DNA of 64,000 nt. Source: Gemmatimonadaceae bacterium. GTDB taxonomy: Bacteria > Gemmatimonadota > Gemmatimonadetes > Gemmatimonadales > Gemmatimonadaceae. The notes beneath the pieces were generated by a model. It searched no databases. It was not told the DNA's origin and saw only the letters and a program-made list of their open reading frames with translations. This document shows, in pieces, positions 23,441-32,182 of the stretch (positions are counted from its first letter, which is position 1; each line of letters opens with the position of its first letter). The stretch lies in contig JAICOJ010000003.1 in NCBI GenBank assembly GCA_025930755.1, forward strand, positions 34,703 through 98,702. The letters are read 5' to 3'. The position numbers were made by a program, and so were the translations under genes.

Positions 23441-24526
23441 GTGGCTCGCCACACCGGAATCGCGTCACTCCCCCTTCACACGGGCAAGGCTCCACCATGG
23501 CTCTTCTCGCGCATGGTGTTGCTGGCGCGCGAGCTCGTCATCTACATGGTCCGGGAGTTCGGCGCGCCGGAGGTGCTTCGCCGACTTTCCGATCCGTACT
23601 GGTTTCAGGCGTTCGGATGCGTTCTCGGGTTCGACTGGCATTCGAGCGGGGTGACGACGACGGTGTGTGGTGCCGTGAAGGAGGGCATCAAGGACATCGA
23701 CGTCGAGATCGGCCTGTTCGCCGCCGGCGGGAAGGGTGCCGCATCGCGGAAGACGCCGGCGCAGGTCGTAGCGGCGTGCGAGCGAATCGGGCGCGACCCC
23801 GCTCCGCTGGTGTACGCGAGCCGCATGTCGGCCAAGGTGGACAATACCGCGGTGCAGGACGGCTACCAGCTGTACCACCACGCGTTCTTCTTCACGAGCG
23901 CAGGCGAGTGGTGCGTCGTGCAGCAGGGCATGAGCGACGCGACGCGGCTTGCACGCCGATATCACTGGCTGTCGCCACATCTGCAGAGCTTCGTCGATGA
24001 GCCGCATCACGCGGTGTGCTGCGACATTCGTCAGGAGACGCTGAACCTCGTCGCGCGCGAGAACGCCGGAGTGCGAAGCGCGTCCGCCGAGCTCGCGAGT
24101 CAACCGCCGAGCGTGACGCTCGATGCGCTGGCGAAAGTGCCCGAGCTCAGGATGCCGGTGAGACACACACTGTTTCCGGAGCTCGACGTGCCGCAGACGC
24201 ATTTGCACAGAATTTTGCTCACGACGTATGAGCAGGCGCCACCCGACTTCGAGTCACTGCTTGGCATTCCCGGAGTGGGACCCCGAACGGTCCGCGCGCT
24301 GGCGCTCGCGTCCGAGCTCGTGCATGGAACGCCGGCCAGTCTTCGCGATCCCGCGCGGTTCGCGTTCGCGCACGGCGGCAAAGATGGCACGCCCTTTCCA
24401 GTGGACCGCCCCACCTACGATCGCACAATCGAGATTCTTGGGAAGGCGCTCAATGCGGCGAGCGTCGATCGGTCCGAGAAAGTGAAGGCGTTTCGGCGGC
24501 TGGGGCGACTGGAGCGAGGAACCTGA
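23441..24526 (+). CDS. DUF763 family protein with helix-hairpin-helix motif
   Basis: A 361-residue protein of the DUF763 family, recognised from its start (ARHTGIASLPLHTGKAPPWL), the FGCVLGFDWHSSGVTTTVCG segment and the QDGYQLYHHAFFFTSAGEWC block. A helix-hairpin-helix-like DNA-binding motif (LLGIPGVGPRTVRALALASE) lies in the last third. The GTG at 23441 is chosen because family members start close to this point; the frame is open 135 bases further upstream. No function has been firmly assigned; the HhH motif suggests nucleic-acid binding. It has no functional neighbours here. Confidence 0.75.
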   Translation: MARHTGIASLPLHTGKAPPWLFSRMVLLARELVIYMVREFGAPEVLRRLSDPYWFQAFGCVLGFDWHSSGVTTTVCGAVKEGIKDIDVEIGLFAAGGKGAASRKTPAQVVAACERIGRDPAPLVYASRMSAKVDNTAVQDGYQLYHHAFFFTSAGEWCVVQQGMSDATRLARRYHWLSPHLQSFVDEPHHAVCCDIRQETLNLVARENAGVRSASAELASQPPSVTLDALAKVPELRMPVRHTLFPELDVPQTHLHRILLTTYEQAPPDFESLLGIPGVGPRTVRALALASELVHGTPASLRDPARFAFAHGGKDGTPFPVDRPTYDRTIEILGKALNAASVDRSEKVKAFRRLGRLERGT

Positions 24527-24571
24527 GACGCGCTCAGCGGCATCCCAACATTCAAAGGAGGCGCAGTGCCC

Positions 24572-24791
24572 ATGAACCGACGCGCGTGTCTTTCGAATGG
24601 TCGATGGCCTGGGCGAGGAGCGTGAGCATACAGCGCATCACGTGAAGGATTTGGAATCAGGCCACTTCGTCGTCGTCGTCGATGCGCCCGATGACGCGGC
24701 CAAGTCGCGGGCGCGTGAGGCGCTTGCGCGTCATGGGGGGCATTTCATCAACTACTACTCGCGCTTCTCGACGGAGAATCTCGCTCCCTAG
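24572..24791 (+). pseudogene. Small stress-protein-like gene, probable 1-base frameshift at start
   Basis: A strong ribosome site (AAAGGAGG, 24553-24560) precedes GTG-CCC-ATG, but that frame stops after 17 further codons. The adjacent frame reads TDARVFRMVDGLGEEREHTA, then HFVVVVDAPDDAAKSRAREA and HGGHFINYYSRFSTENLAP, a coherent small protein. Removing one A from ATGAACC (24572-24578) would join the start to this frame as M-T-D-A-R. Either the gene is frameshifted, the assembly has an inserted base, or translation starts at ATG 24597 (64 residues). The C-terminal half resembles the ferredoxin-like end of general-stress proteins, with low certainty. Confidence 0.5.
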
Positions 24792-24838
24792 CGTCGCATT
24801 CAGGAATTCCGATCAACGTCGCGGGGAGATCGACAACC

Positions 24839-25531
24839 ATGAGCACACGTCACTTCATCGCCGCCGCCGGAGCGGCACTGGGCATTCTCGCCGGGTGCAC
24901 AGCTTCGGATGAGGCGCGGTCGGCAACGGTCGACACGATCACCTCGACGAGCAACGGCGCGCTCGCGCCTCTCACCGTCGCCGGCACGCGCTATGTCGTC
25001 GCTCCATCGGGGAACGAGGTTCGCTATCGGGTGCGGGAGCAGTTGGTGGGTTTCGATCTTCCCAACGATGCGGTCGGCAAGAGCACGGCAGTCACCGGCG
25101 TGGTCGCCATCGACGATGCGGGCCGGATAATTCGCGACGCGTCGCGGTTCGTGATCGACGCCGCCACGTTCGCGAGTGACCGCGACCGGCGTGACAACTA
25201 CGTGCGGGGACGACTCCTCGAGGCGGCGCAGTATCCGTCGGTGGTCTTCGTTCCCACGGAAGCGCGTGGAATCACGTTGCCCCCTTCTGGAACGGCCTCG
25301 CACACGTTCGACTTGCTCGGTGATCTCACGGTCCGTGGCGTGACGCGGCCCACGACCTGGCGTGCAACGGCGAAGATGGCGAACGGGGAAGTATCCGGGA
25401 CCGCGATCACGACGTTCGCCTTCGTCGATTTCGAGATGCAGAAGCCGAAGGTGCGATCGGTCCTTAGCGTCGCCGACACGATCGCGCTCGAGTACGACTT
25501 CAGGCTCGTGCGAGAGGAAAGCACGCCGTAG
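24839..25531 (+). CDS. YceI family lipoprotein
   Basis: A 230-residue lipoprotein (lipobox LAGC near residue 20) with a YceI domain over residues about 55-225: FVIDAATFASDRDRRDNYVR, PTTWRATAKMANGEVSGTAI and FVDFEMQKPKV are typical. YceI proteins are lipocalin-like barrels that bind isoprenoid or fatty chains in the periplasm. The ATG at 24839 follows GCGGGGAG. It stands alone between the probably frameshifted small gene and a heptad palindrome. Confidence 0.85.
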   Translation: MSTRHFIAAAGAALGILAGCTASDEARSATVDTITSTSNGALAPLTVAGTRYVVAPSGNEVRYRVREQLVGFDLPNDAVGKSTAVTGVVAIDDAGRIIRDASRFVIDAATFASDRDRRDNYVRGRLLEAAQYPSVVFVPTEARGITLPPSGTASHTFDLLGDLTVRGVTRPTTWRATAKMANGEVSGTAITTFAFVDFEMQKPKVRSVLSVADTIALEYDFRLVREESTP

Positions 25532-25626
25532 AGGAACGAGGAACGAGGAACGAGGAAGCGCCGAGGAAGCTCTGTACACCGGAGCTCAACGGCCACTTCC
25601 TCGTTCCTCGTTCCTCCCTCGTTCCC
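25531..25626. repeat. Heptad palindrome, GAACGAG family, copy 2
   Basis: The left arm (25531-25560) has three GAACGAG units and GAAGCG. The right arm (25595-25626) has CTTCCTCGTTCCTCGTTCCT and a partial further unit. It lies immediately after the YceI stop. Confidence 0.8.
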
Positions 25627-25764
25627 CGGCTCGCCCTTGGATTCCATGCGCTCGCCCTGCTCTTGGGACTCTTCGCCGCGCGCGGCCCGGGATATGCCAA
25701 CTGGTCGAACCCACACTCGGAGCCCGTTTGCAGGGCGTTGTAAGAACCGTAAGGACGAATTGTC

Positions 25765-26184
25765 ATGGGCCACCTACTCGACCACGCACCCGCCCTCGCT
25801 GCGGATGTCATCGATGTCGCCACCGCCGCCCTCTCGGCGGCCTGGCCACGGAGCCTCGCTGCTCGCGAAGTCGAGCGGCTCGCCGAGGACGGCTATGTGA
25901 TCGGCGAAGCGTGTGACGTCGACTTCGCGCTCGCGCTCCACACGCCCGAGCTCGCCGACATGGCACTCTCGGCCATCACGCTCGCCGGATTCACGGCGCT
26001 CGACCGGCATCCCGATGCCCATGGATTCGTCACCGTGCGTGCCCCCGTTCGCCTGCGCGCATACGATCTCGTGCGGGCGGCCTCCCGCCTCAACCGGGCG
26101 GTGTGGCGGTACGGCGGCTTCGCCGAGGTGATCGGGCCCGCGGCGCCGGCCGCGGCGGTGGACATGCCCGGGCGGGCCGCCTAA
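25765..26184 (+). CDS. Hypothetical protein, weak RraB-like fold
   Basis: A 139-residue cytoplasmic protein with no membrane segment. The pattern CDVDFALALHTPELADMALS, then AGFTALDRHPDAHGFVTVRA and an RLNRAVWRYGGFAEVIGP end resembles the fold of RraB, an inhibitor of RNase E, but the match is weak and RraB's acidic N-terminal motif is not obvious. A 120-base AT-poor leader precedes the ATG. Its stop overlaps the stop of the opposing dehydrogenase gene (both within 26181-26184). I would treat the function as unknown. Confidence 0.6.
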   Translation: MGHLLDHAPALAADVIDVATAALSAAWPRSLAAREVERLAEDGYVIGEACDVDFALALHTPELADMALSAITLAGFTALDRHPDAHGFVTVRAPVRLRAYDLVRAASRLNRAVWRYGGFAEVIGPAAPAAAVDMPGRAA

Positions 26185-27575
26185 CGGCTTCCTCCGCCCT
26201 GCGCGCCTCGATAGACGACGCGCCAGATTCGTCCCGCCTTGTCATCACTGATGTACAACGCCCCATCGGGCCCCACCGCCAGGCCCGAGGGGCGATGGGC
26301 GGCGCGGTCCGGCGATTTCTCCGGGCCGGCGAATCCATCCGCGAACGTCTCGAAGGGACCGGACGGGGTAGCGCCGGAGAATGGAACGAACACCACGTTG
26401 TATCCCCCTTGAGGGCCCGGCGCACGATTCCAGGACCCGTGGAAGGCAATGAAGGCGCCGCCGCGATAGCGGGCCGGGAACCGATCCCCCGAGTAGAACA
26501 CGAGCCCGTTAGGCGCCCAGTGGGCGGGGAAGGTCGCGGTGGGGGCGCGCATGGAGGCGCAGCGCCCGATGTCGCTGCCGTTGCCGCCATACTCGGGCGC
26601 CAGCACGAGCTGCCGCTTCGTATCGTCGTAGTAACAGTACGGCCACCCGTAGTCCCCGCCTTCTTCGACCTGAAGCAGCTCCTCCGCAGGAAGGTTCTGT
26701 CCCTGCTCCGCCGTGTAGAGTGCCGGCCAGCTTTCCGTGAGCTGATCGCGGCCATGTTGCGTGGCGTAGAGCGCGCCGCTCGGGCCGATGGTGATGCCGA
26801 TGGCGTTTCGGATGCCCGTCGCGAAGCGCTCCGCCGGGGAGAAGGTCTGGCCGCCGCGATTGGCGTCGTACCGCCAGATGCCCGCGCGCGTCGTCAGCTC
26901 CGTGCATGGGTCGCGGCCGGGTGACCCGGGGGTGCGATCGCGAACACCGCACGCGTTCGTCGCCGAGCCGGAGTTGACGTAGAGCGCTCCGCCCGATCCG
27001 ATCGCAAAGGGATGAGCCGGGTGATCGCCGGTCATCGGGAGCCCACTGACGACGGTGGTCGGGGATGCGTTCGGCGCGATCGCGTCAGCGGGAAGGTCAT
27101 ATCGAACGATCTTGTCGTTCGCCTCGGCGAAGAGATCGCCGTCGTACAAGGCGACCCCCGTACCGCCGATGCCGCCGCTCCGCACGCTGTCGCCAAAGCG
27201 CACCCGCACGTCGGCCACGCCGTCTCCGGTGGTGTCGCGCAGCGCGACGAGGAACCCGCCGCGCGGCGCCGGCGCATTGCCGTAATAGCGTCCGCTCCAG
27301 GTGTTGACGTACACGGTGCCGTTAGGCAGCACGACCATGTGTCGCGCGTGCCCGACGGTGTCGGCGAATACGGTGGCACAGAATCCGGTCGGAAGTGTGA
27401 TCCCGCCGTTGTCGGCCGGGCAGGCCGCGCTCGTGTCGCCCGCGCTGCGAGCCGCGGCAGCGGTGTCGCCGCTGTCGGGGGCGCGTTCGCCCCGCTGACA
27501 GGCGCTGGCCGCGACGGCCGTAACGATCACCGCTCGCGTCAACAGCCGTTGGGCACCACCGCGGCTCGTCATCAT
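26181..27575 (-). CDS. Sorbosone/glucose dehydrogenase-like lipoprotein
   Basis: A 464-residue lipoprotein. Two consecutive ATG codons (27575 and 27572) follow AAGGAGAT; the signal peptide ends at ASAC. The beta-propeller carries family motifs such as [50 protein letters not shown] and [13 protein letters not shown]. It is distinct in sequence from the other two propellers and closest in layout to sorbosone dehydrogenases, which need PQQ. An early [10 protein letters not shown] segment supplies only one Cys, so it has no cytochrome domain. It is divergent from the third propeller gene, with a 150-base shared promoter region. Confidence 0.85.
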   Translation of the reverse strand: MMTSRGGAQRLLTRAVIVTAVAASACQRGERAPDSGDTAAAARSAGDTSAACPADNGGITLPTGFCATVFADTVGHARHMVVLPNGTVYVNTWSGRYYGNAPAPRGGFLVALRDTTGDGVADVRVRFGDSVRSGGIGGTGVALYDGDLFAEANDKIVRYDLPADAIAPNASPTTVVSGLPMTGDHPAHPFAIGSGGALYVNSGSATNACGVRDRTPGSPGRDPCTELTTRAGIWRYDANRGGQTFSPAERFATGIRNAIGITIGPSGALYATQHGRDQLTESWPALYTAEQGQNLPAEELLQVEEGGDYGWPYCYYDDTKRQLVLAPEYGGNGSDIGRCASMRAPTATFPAHWAPNGLVFYSGDRFPARYRGGAFIAFHGSWNRAPGPQGGYNVVFVPFSGATPSGPFETFADGFAGPEKSPDRAAHRPSGLAVGPDGALYISDDKAGRIWRVVYRGAQGGGSR

Positions 27576-27726
27576 CTTCTCGATCTCCTTGAATGCTGAC
27601 ACGACCATGTCCGTTTCGTTGACGGGGTTCCTTGCAACTTTCACACGCCCCGCGCCAGTAGTGTCGTTGCATGAGGTGCGCCCGCGCGCCACACTTCAGC
27701 AGACCCGCTCAATCAAGGAGCTCGAG

Positions 27727-28914
27727 ATGCGATCCACCGGTATGCCCCGCCGAACGATGACGTTGGCGTTCCTCCTCATCGCAGCGCCCCTGGTGACGCA
27801 GTGCAAAGCGCAGCCGCCGCGGACCGGGCCCGCACAGGCCTCGCCGCAGCCGCGGTCGATCGATGGGAACGTCACGGTGGAGACCGTCGCAAGCGGCCTC
27901 GAGCATCCGTGGGGACTCGCGTTCCTTCCCGATGGGCGCATTCTCGTCACGGAACGGCCAGGCCGGCTCCGGATCGTGGACACGAGCGGCCGGGTGTCCG
28001 AGCCGCTGGCCGGCGTCCCGCAGGTGCACGCAGTGAGTCAGGGTGGATTGCTCGACGTCGCCATCGATCCCGACTTCGCTCAGAACCAGCTGGTCTACCT
28101 CTCGTTCTCCGAGCCCGGCGAAGGGGGTGTATCGGGAACCTCGGTCGCGCGCGGCCGGCTCGGGAACGGAAGGCTCGACAACGTCGAGGTGATCTATCGT
28201 CAGCAGCCAAAAGTCCGCAGCGGCGGTCACTACGGCTCGCGATTGGTATTCTCGCGCGACGGCAAGCTGTTCGTCACGCAGGGAGACCGGCAGTCCGGCT
28301 CGTTCCGCCAGCAGGCGCAGCAGCTGTCCTCGGGCATCGGGAAGATCGTTCGCATCAATCCCGATGGGAGCATCCCTTCCGACAATCCCTTCGTCGGACG
28401 CGACGATGCGCGACCGGAGATCTGGTCGCTCGGTCATCGCAACGCTCAAGCAGCCGCGCTGCATCCGGAATCCGGCCAGCTCTGGACCGTTGAGCACGGC
28501 GCCATGGGCGGCGACGAGCTCAATCGTCCCGAGAAGGGAAAGAACTATGGGTGGCCGACCATTACGTATGGGCGCGACTACTCCGGCTCCGCCATCGGCG
28601 AGGGGACGCAGCGAGAGGGGATGGAGCAGCCAGTCTACTACTGGGATCCGGTCATCGCGCCGTCGGGCATGACGTTTTACACCGGCGACCGCTATCCCGG
28701 GTGGAAGGGGAGCGCGTTCGTGGGAGCCATGGGACCCCGTGCGCTGGTCAGGCTCACGATCGAGAACGATCGCGTCACGCGCGAAGAGCGCTACCTCGGT
28801 GATCTCGGCGCGCGCATTCGCGACGTTCAGCAGGGGCCGGACGGCCTGCTCTACCTCGTGACGGATGATGCCAACGGGAAGGTGCTCCGCGTGGTCCCGA
28901 AGACGGGGCGGTGA
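27727..28914 (+). CDS. PQQ-dependent aldose sugar dehydrogenase-like protein (YliI type)
   Basis: A 395-residue exported protein closest to the YliI/Asd aldose sugar dehydrogenase group: [70 protein letters not shown] and [12 protein letters not shown]. The N-terminus has a signal with a Cys at VTQC, so it may be a lipoprotein. The ATG at 27727 follows AAGGAG. The GTG start of the next gene overlaps its stop (28911-28914), so the two are coupled. It should oxidise aldoses in the periplasm if PQQ is available; no pqq genes are in the window. Confidence 0.85.
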   Translation: MRSTGMPRRTMTLAFLLIAAPLVTQCKAQPPRTGPAQASPQPRSIDGNVTVETVASGLEHPWGLAFLPDGRILVTERPGRLRIVDTSGRVSEPLAGVPQVHAVSQGGLLDVAIDPDFAQNQLVYLSFSEPGEGGVSGTSVARGRLGNGRLDNVEVIYRQQPKVRSGGHYGSRLVFSRDGKLFVTQGDRQSGSFRQQAQQLSSGIGKIVRINPDGSIPSDNPFVGRDDARPEIWSLGHRNAQAAALHPESGQLWTVEHGAMGGDELNRPEKGKNYGWPTITYGRDYSGSAIGEGTQREGMEQPVYYWDPVIAPSGMTFYTGDRYPGWKGSAFVGAMGPRALVRLTIENDRVTREERYLGDLGARIRDVQQGPDGLLYLVTDDANGKVLRVVPKTGR

Positions 28915-29966
28915 GCAGGAGCGCGGCGGCGCTCTTGTTAGGTGCGGCCCTGGCCTGCTCGGAGCCCGACGCGCCGGCGCCGGCGCGTGCCTACCGGATC
29001 GGATTCGCGGCGACGCCACCCCGGCTGGACATTCAGTCGGTGCTGGCGACGATCGAGATGTGGATGCCGCGCGCCGACGGCGCGCTGCTCTCGCTGACGG
29101 TCCCGTGGAAGAGTCTCCTCGCCGACACGAGCGCACGCGTCCTCGTGCGGCGGGATCAGCTCGAGCTGGTGCAGTTGTACCGCGGCCGCGGCCTCGAGGT
29201 CGTCGCGATGATCGACGCCACCGACGGCCTCGCCCGCGATCGGGAAGCGCCGGAGCTCCTCGAGCTCGGGCGATCCATTCGCGAGCCCGAGGTACAGCGG
29301 GCGTACCACGAGTACGTGATGGCCGTCGACAGCGTTCTCCGGCCCTCGGCCCTCGCGCTGGCGATGGAGACGAACCTCGTTCGCCTCGCGGCACCACGCG
29401 AGATCTACGACGCGCTGCGCGCCATGGTGAACGCGACCGCGCAGGCGCTCGGTGGCGCTGCCGCACGAGCGAGTCTGTCGGTCACGGTACAGGTGGACGT
29501 CGCATGGGGGCGCTTGCAGGGGACGACCCAGTTCGTCGGCATCGCGGAGGATCTCGCGGACTTCCCCTTCGCGCGTAGCCTCGGCCTGTCATCCTACCCC
29601 TTCCTGGCAGGCTTCACCGAGCCGGAGCAGGTACCGCTGAACTACTACTCGCGATTGGGCGAAAACCACGACCTTCCGATGATGATCCTGGAGGGCGGCT
29701 GGACGTCGTCGTCGGTCGCCACCATTACGTCTTCGCCGGAGAAACAGGCACGGTGGATCGCGCGACAGTGGCAGCTGGCGGACGAAGCGGGCCTGGCGGG
29801 GGTCTATCAGATCACGTTCACCGATCTCGACCTCACCTCCTTTCCCGTTCCTCCCGGCTCCATCCTCCCCCTGTTCGCGCACCTCGGTCTCGTCGACACG
29901 GAGCTGAGTCCCAAGCCGGCGCTCGCCGCGTGGGATCGTGCCTTTCGGCGGTCACTGATCCGCTGA
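28911..29966 (+). CDS. Lipoprotein with TIM-barrel glycosidase-like fold
   Basis: A 351-residue lipoprotein (signal ending ALACSEP). The body alternates predicted strands and helices: [61 protein letters not shown] and [10 protein letters not shown]. This is the layout of a TIM barrel, with a late Glu (EGGW) where GH53-like glycosidases place a catalytic nucleophile. I cannot assign a family with confidence. It is translationally coupled to the aldose dehydrogenase, so a role in sugar release next to sugar oxidation is plausible. Its 3' end overlaps the convergent membrane hydrolase gene by 15 bases. Confidence 0.65.
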   Translation: MSRSAAALLLGAALACSEPDAPAPARAYRIGFAATPPRLDIQSVLATIEMWMPRADGALLSLTVPWKSLLADTSARVLVRRDQLELVQLYRGRGLEVVAMIDATDGLARDREAPELLELGRSIREPEVQRAYHEYVMAVDSVLRPSALALAMETNLVRLAAPREIYDALRAMVNATAQALGGAAARASLSVTVQVDVAWGRLQGTTQFVGIAEDLADFPFARSLGLSSYPFLAGFTEPEQVPLNYYSRLGENHDLPMMILEGGWTSSSVATITSSPEKQARWIARQWQLADEAGLAGVYQITFTDLDLTSFPVPPGSILPLFAHLGLVDTELSPKPALAAWDRAFRRSLIR

Positions 29967-30911
29967 GCCGAGGCCCGCGGGAGGGATGCGGACGACCACC
30001 GACGCCCATCCGCGGCCGCGCACATCCGCATAGCGCATGTCGCTGATTCGCACCAGCAGTCCATCGCCCGCGGGCTCGGCGGCAAAGCGCGGAAAGCGAG
30101 ACCATGAGAGGAACGCCGCGCCATCCGGCGTCCGCGCGGCAGCCGCGGCGAGATCGCTCCCGCGTCCCGTCGGTGTTTCGCCCGTGGGTCGATACGCCGC
30201 CGCACCGCCTAACGTCAGCTCCCCGGTCTCGTAGCGGTCGCCGAGGTCGCGCAAGACCATCCGGCGAAAAGGCGTCACCGGAATCGGTGAGACCATCACG
30301 CGGTCGGCGCGCGGCGCATTGGCCTGACGCTCGACGAGCCCACGGCCTGCGCGCGACGAGATGGCCATGGCGACGATGTACACGCCGACGAGCACAATGG
30401 CTGCTTGTGCGGGGCGTTCGGGATTGGGTGTGAGCCGCAGACTCCGTCGCCGCGAGAGCAGGGTCCCGCCGAGGAGCGCCAGCCAGAGCCAGAGATCGAT
30501 GATGAAGAGCGTGTCCCCGTAGAACCATCGATTCGAGAACGGCATCAGGAGCCGCACGCCGTACGTGTTGAGCAGGTCCAGGAGCGGATGCGACCACACG
30601 CCGACGGCGGCAAGGATGATCAGCCATCGCCAGCGGGCCGCGGGGGCGTCCGTTCGCGAGCGACGAAACCGACTTGCAGCTCGCATCGTCACCGCGAGCA
30701 GCAGCGGAAGCACGACCATCGCGAGGATCCCGTGCGTCCATCCCCGCCGGAACGCGAGCGCGTCAATCCCATCGCCCACGAAATAGATGAACGCGTCGAT
30801 GTCTGGGAGGTTGGCGGCGATCGCGAGCGTCGTCGCGCCGAGGGCGGTCTTTCGGCGAAGGCCGGCTTCGCCAATCGCGAGACCTGTGAGGGTGTGGGCG
30901 AGGTTGTCCAT
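29952..30911 (-). CDS. Membrane-bound metal-dependent hydrolase (DUF457/YdjM type)
   Basis: A 319-residue inner-membrane protein starting MDNLAHTLTGLAIGEAGLRR, the signature of the YdjM/DUF457 family. Conserved His and Asp residues are in DNLAHTLTG, NLPDIDAF, RRGWTHGIL and WSHPLLDLLNTYG and probably bind metal; several hydrophobic helices follow. The C-terminal 120 residues are an extracytoplasmic region (DRVMVSPIPVTPFRRMV). Some relatives are LexA-regulated, but no SOS box is visible. It is convergent with and overlaps the upstream lipoprotein gene. Confidence 0.82.
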   Translation of the reverse strand: MDNLAHTLTGLAIGEAGLRRKTALGATTLAIAANLPDIDAFIYFVGDGIDALAFRRGWTHGILAMVVLPLLLAVTMRAASRFRRSRTDAPAARWRWLIILAAVGVWSHPLLDLLNTYGVRLLMPFSNRWFYGDTLFIIDLWLWLALLGGTLLSRRRSLRLTPNPERPAQAAIVLVGVYIVAMAISSRAGRGLVERQANAPRADRVMVSPIPVTPFRRMVLRDLGDRYETGELTLGGAAAYRPTGETPTGRGSDLAAAAARTPDGAAFLSWSRFPRFAAEPAGDGLLVRISDMRYADVRGRGWASVVVRIPPAGLGSADQ

Positions 30912-30927
30912 TCAGGCAGCTTTGGGA

Positions 30928-30975
30928 GACGACAAAGATGACACGATGCAGAATCCAGAATAGAGAATTCAGCTG
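30928..30975. repeat. Solo half-site of the GAATTCA palindrome family
   Basis: The segment containing GACAAAGATGACACGATGCA and AGAATTCAGC resembles the left arm of the palindrome at 60391-60500, which reads GGCAAAGATGACAGCATTCC then GAATTCAGAATTCAGC. No matching right arm follows, so this may be a decayed single arm, lying in the divergent gap before the CHRD gene. Confidence 0.5.
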
Positions 30976-31148
30976 AACCTACGGTCGTGGCGTCTCGTTG
31001 GCCGTTGCCGAGCGGCGAACGCCTCCCGAAAGCGCCGGCAGCGCGATCCAGGGTGTCTGCCACACAAGACCACACGTTCGCCGTAACCCGCTTTTCGCCA
31101 GGTCCGGGGCGCGCAACCCTTCCCGATCCCCTCGACCAGGAAGGTTCT

Positions 31149-31676
31149 ATGCGACATTGGCACGCGATGATGGCTGTCGTTGCGGTTGCCGCGTGCGCCG
31201 ATCAGCCCTCGACTGGACCGGAGCGCTTCGCCGCTTCGTTCTCCGCTGTCGGGAGTGAAGGAGCGCCCCCCGTCGTCTTCAACACGCAGTTGCGCTCGGA
31301 GCTCGAGGTTCCCACCTCGACCTCGGAGTCCAAGGGACATGCGCAGATCATGATCCTGGCGGACGGGACCATTGAGTCCACGGTCATCATCAACAACAAG
31401 GGCGATGAGAGCGTCCGCTTCGGCCACATTCATCACCTGAATCCGGGGCAGCCCACCGGGCCGGTGATCTGGTGGCTGTCCAACCCGGTCGGGACGGACC
31501 TCAATCTCACCGATCGGCACCTCGAGTTCCGCCAGCAGGGGATCTTCGTGACGAACGCGCACTTCACCAGCCACGAGGCCGCGCTGGCCGAGCTGCTGCG
31601 GGACCCCGCGAGCTTCTACGTGAACTTCCACTCGGATGCATTCCCCGGAGGGTTTGCGCGGGGATTCCTTCCGTAA
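31149..31676 (+). CDS. CHRD domain lipoprotein
   Basis: A 175-residue lipoprotein (lipobox VAAC). The mature part is a single CHRD (chordin-like) domain: FNTQLRSELEVPTSTSESKG, AQIMILADGTIESTVIINNK, FGHIHHLNPGQPTGPVIWWL, and the closing FYVNFHSDAFPGGFARGF. Bacterial CHRD proteins are secreted or surface-anchored, with unclear roles. The ATG at 31149 follows AGGAAGG. A terminator built from a heptad palindrome follows the gene at 31710-31766. Confidence 0.85.
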   Translation: MRHWHAMMAVVAVAACADQPSTGPERFAASFSAVGSEGAPPVVFNTQLRSELEVPTSTSESKGHAQIMILADGTIESTVIINNKGDESVRFGHIHHLNPGQPTGPVIWWLSNPVGTDLNLTDRHLEFRQQGIFVTNAHFTSHEAALAELLRDPASFYVNFHSDAFPGGFARGFLP

Positions 31677-31709
31677 GCCAGATCCAGAAAGAGTCAGCAA
31701 GAAGAACGA

Positions 31710-31766
31710 GGAACGAGGAAGTGAATCTGGAGTCAACTTCTCCAAATACCTTCCTCGTTCCTTTTT
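31710..31766 (+). terminator. Intrinsic terminator made of GAACGAG palindrome, copy 3
   Basis: GGAACGAGGAAG (31710-31721) pairs perfectly with CTTCCTCGTTCC (31750-31761), which is followed by TTTTT (31762-31766). It separates the CHRD gene from the arsR promoter at 31772. This copy of the repeat family has the layout of a working intrinsic terminator. Confidence 0.75.
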
Positions 31767-31771
31767 CGGCC

Positions 31772-31800
31772 TTGACCAATCAAGAAAACTTGATATTATC
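31772..31800 (+). promoter_or_regulatory. arsR promoter with operator in the spacer
   Basis: TTGACC (31772-31777) is followed 17 bases later by ATTATC (31795-31800); TATTAT at 31794 is an alternative. The spacer is occupied by the palindrome ATCAAGAAAACTTGAT (31779-31794). The start codon at 31807 falls six or seven bases after the -10 box, so the arsR message may be leaderless. Confidence 0.7.
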
Positions 31801-31806
31801 CGTCCC

Positions 31807-32133
31807 ATGGCAACCGCTGCCCGCACCGACTACTCACGAGCCGCCCGGCTCTTTCACGCACTCTCCGACGAGATCCGTCTCGAGGTCATCGACCTGCTCC
31901 GCGACGGCGAGCGCTGCGTGTGTGAGCTCACCGATGCGCTCGACATCGCGCAGCCGCGACTGTCGTGGCATTTGAAGGCGCTCAAGGAAGCCGGGATCCT
32001 CACCGACAGAAGGGAGGGTCGCTGGGTCTACTATGCGCTGGCGCGCGACACGTTCGAGGAAGCCGAAGCGCTGCTGTCCGTGTTGAAGCCGAACGCACGC
32101 AGGCTGCCGACACGCGGTTCGTCATGCTGTTGA
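31807..32133 (+). CDS. arsR: ArsR family arsenite-responsive repressor
   Basis: A 108-residue winged-helix repressor. The arsenite-binding motif ERCVCEL (Cys37 and Cys39) is on the start of the recognition region, as in classical ArsR, followed by ALDIAQPRLSWHLKALKEAG (helix-turn-helix) and the wing RREGRWVYYAL. The C-terminal SSCC adds a possible third ligand. In this family, trivalent arsenic binding releases the repressor from a palindromic operator. The same 16-base palindrome lies in its own promoter and before arsM. There is no ribosome site, consistent with a leaderless transcript. Confidence 0.92.
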   Translation: MATAARTDYSRAARLFHALSDEIRLEVIDLLRDGERCVCELTDALDIAQPRLSWHLKALKEAGILTDRREGRWVYYALARDTFEEAEALLSVLKPNARRLPTRGSSCC

Positions 32134-32153
32134 GGTTTTTATTTCCCCAATAT

Positions 32154-32169
32154 ATCAAGAAAACTTGAT
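32154..32169. promoter_or_regulatory. Second ArsR operator, upstream of arsM
   Basis: ATCAAGAAAACTTGAT occurs here exactly as at 31779-31794. A TATATC at 32151-32156 with TTGAGG at 32130-32135 (15-base spacer) may form a weak internal promoter covered by the operator. Confidence 0.7.
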
Positions 32170-32182
32170 CATCGGAGGCGAC

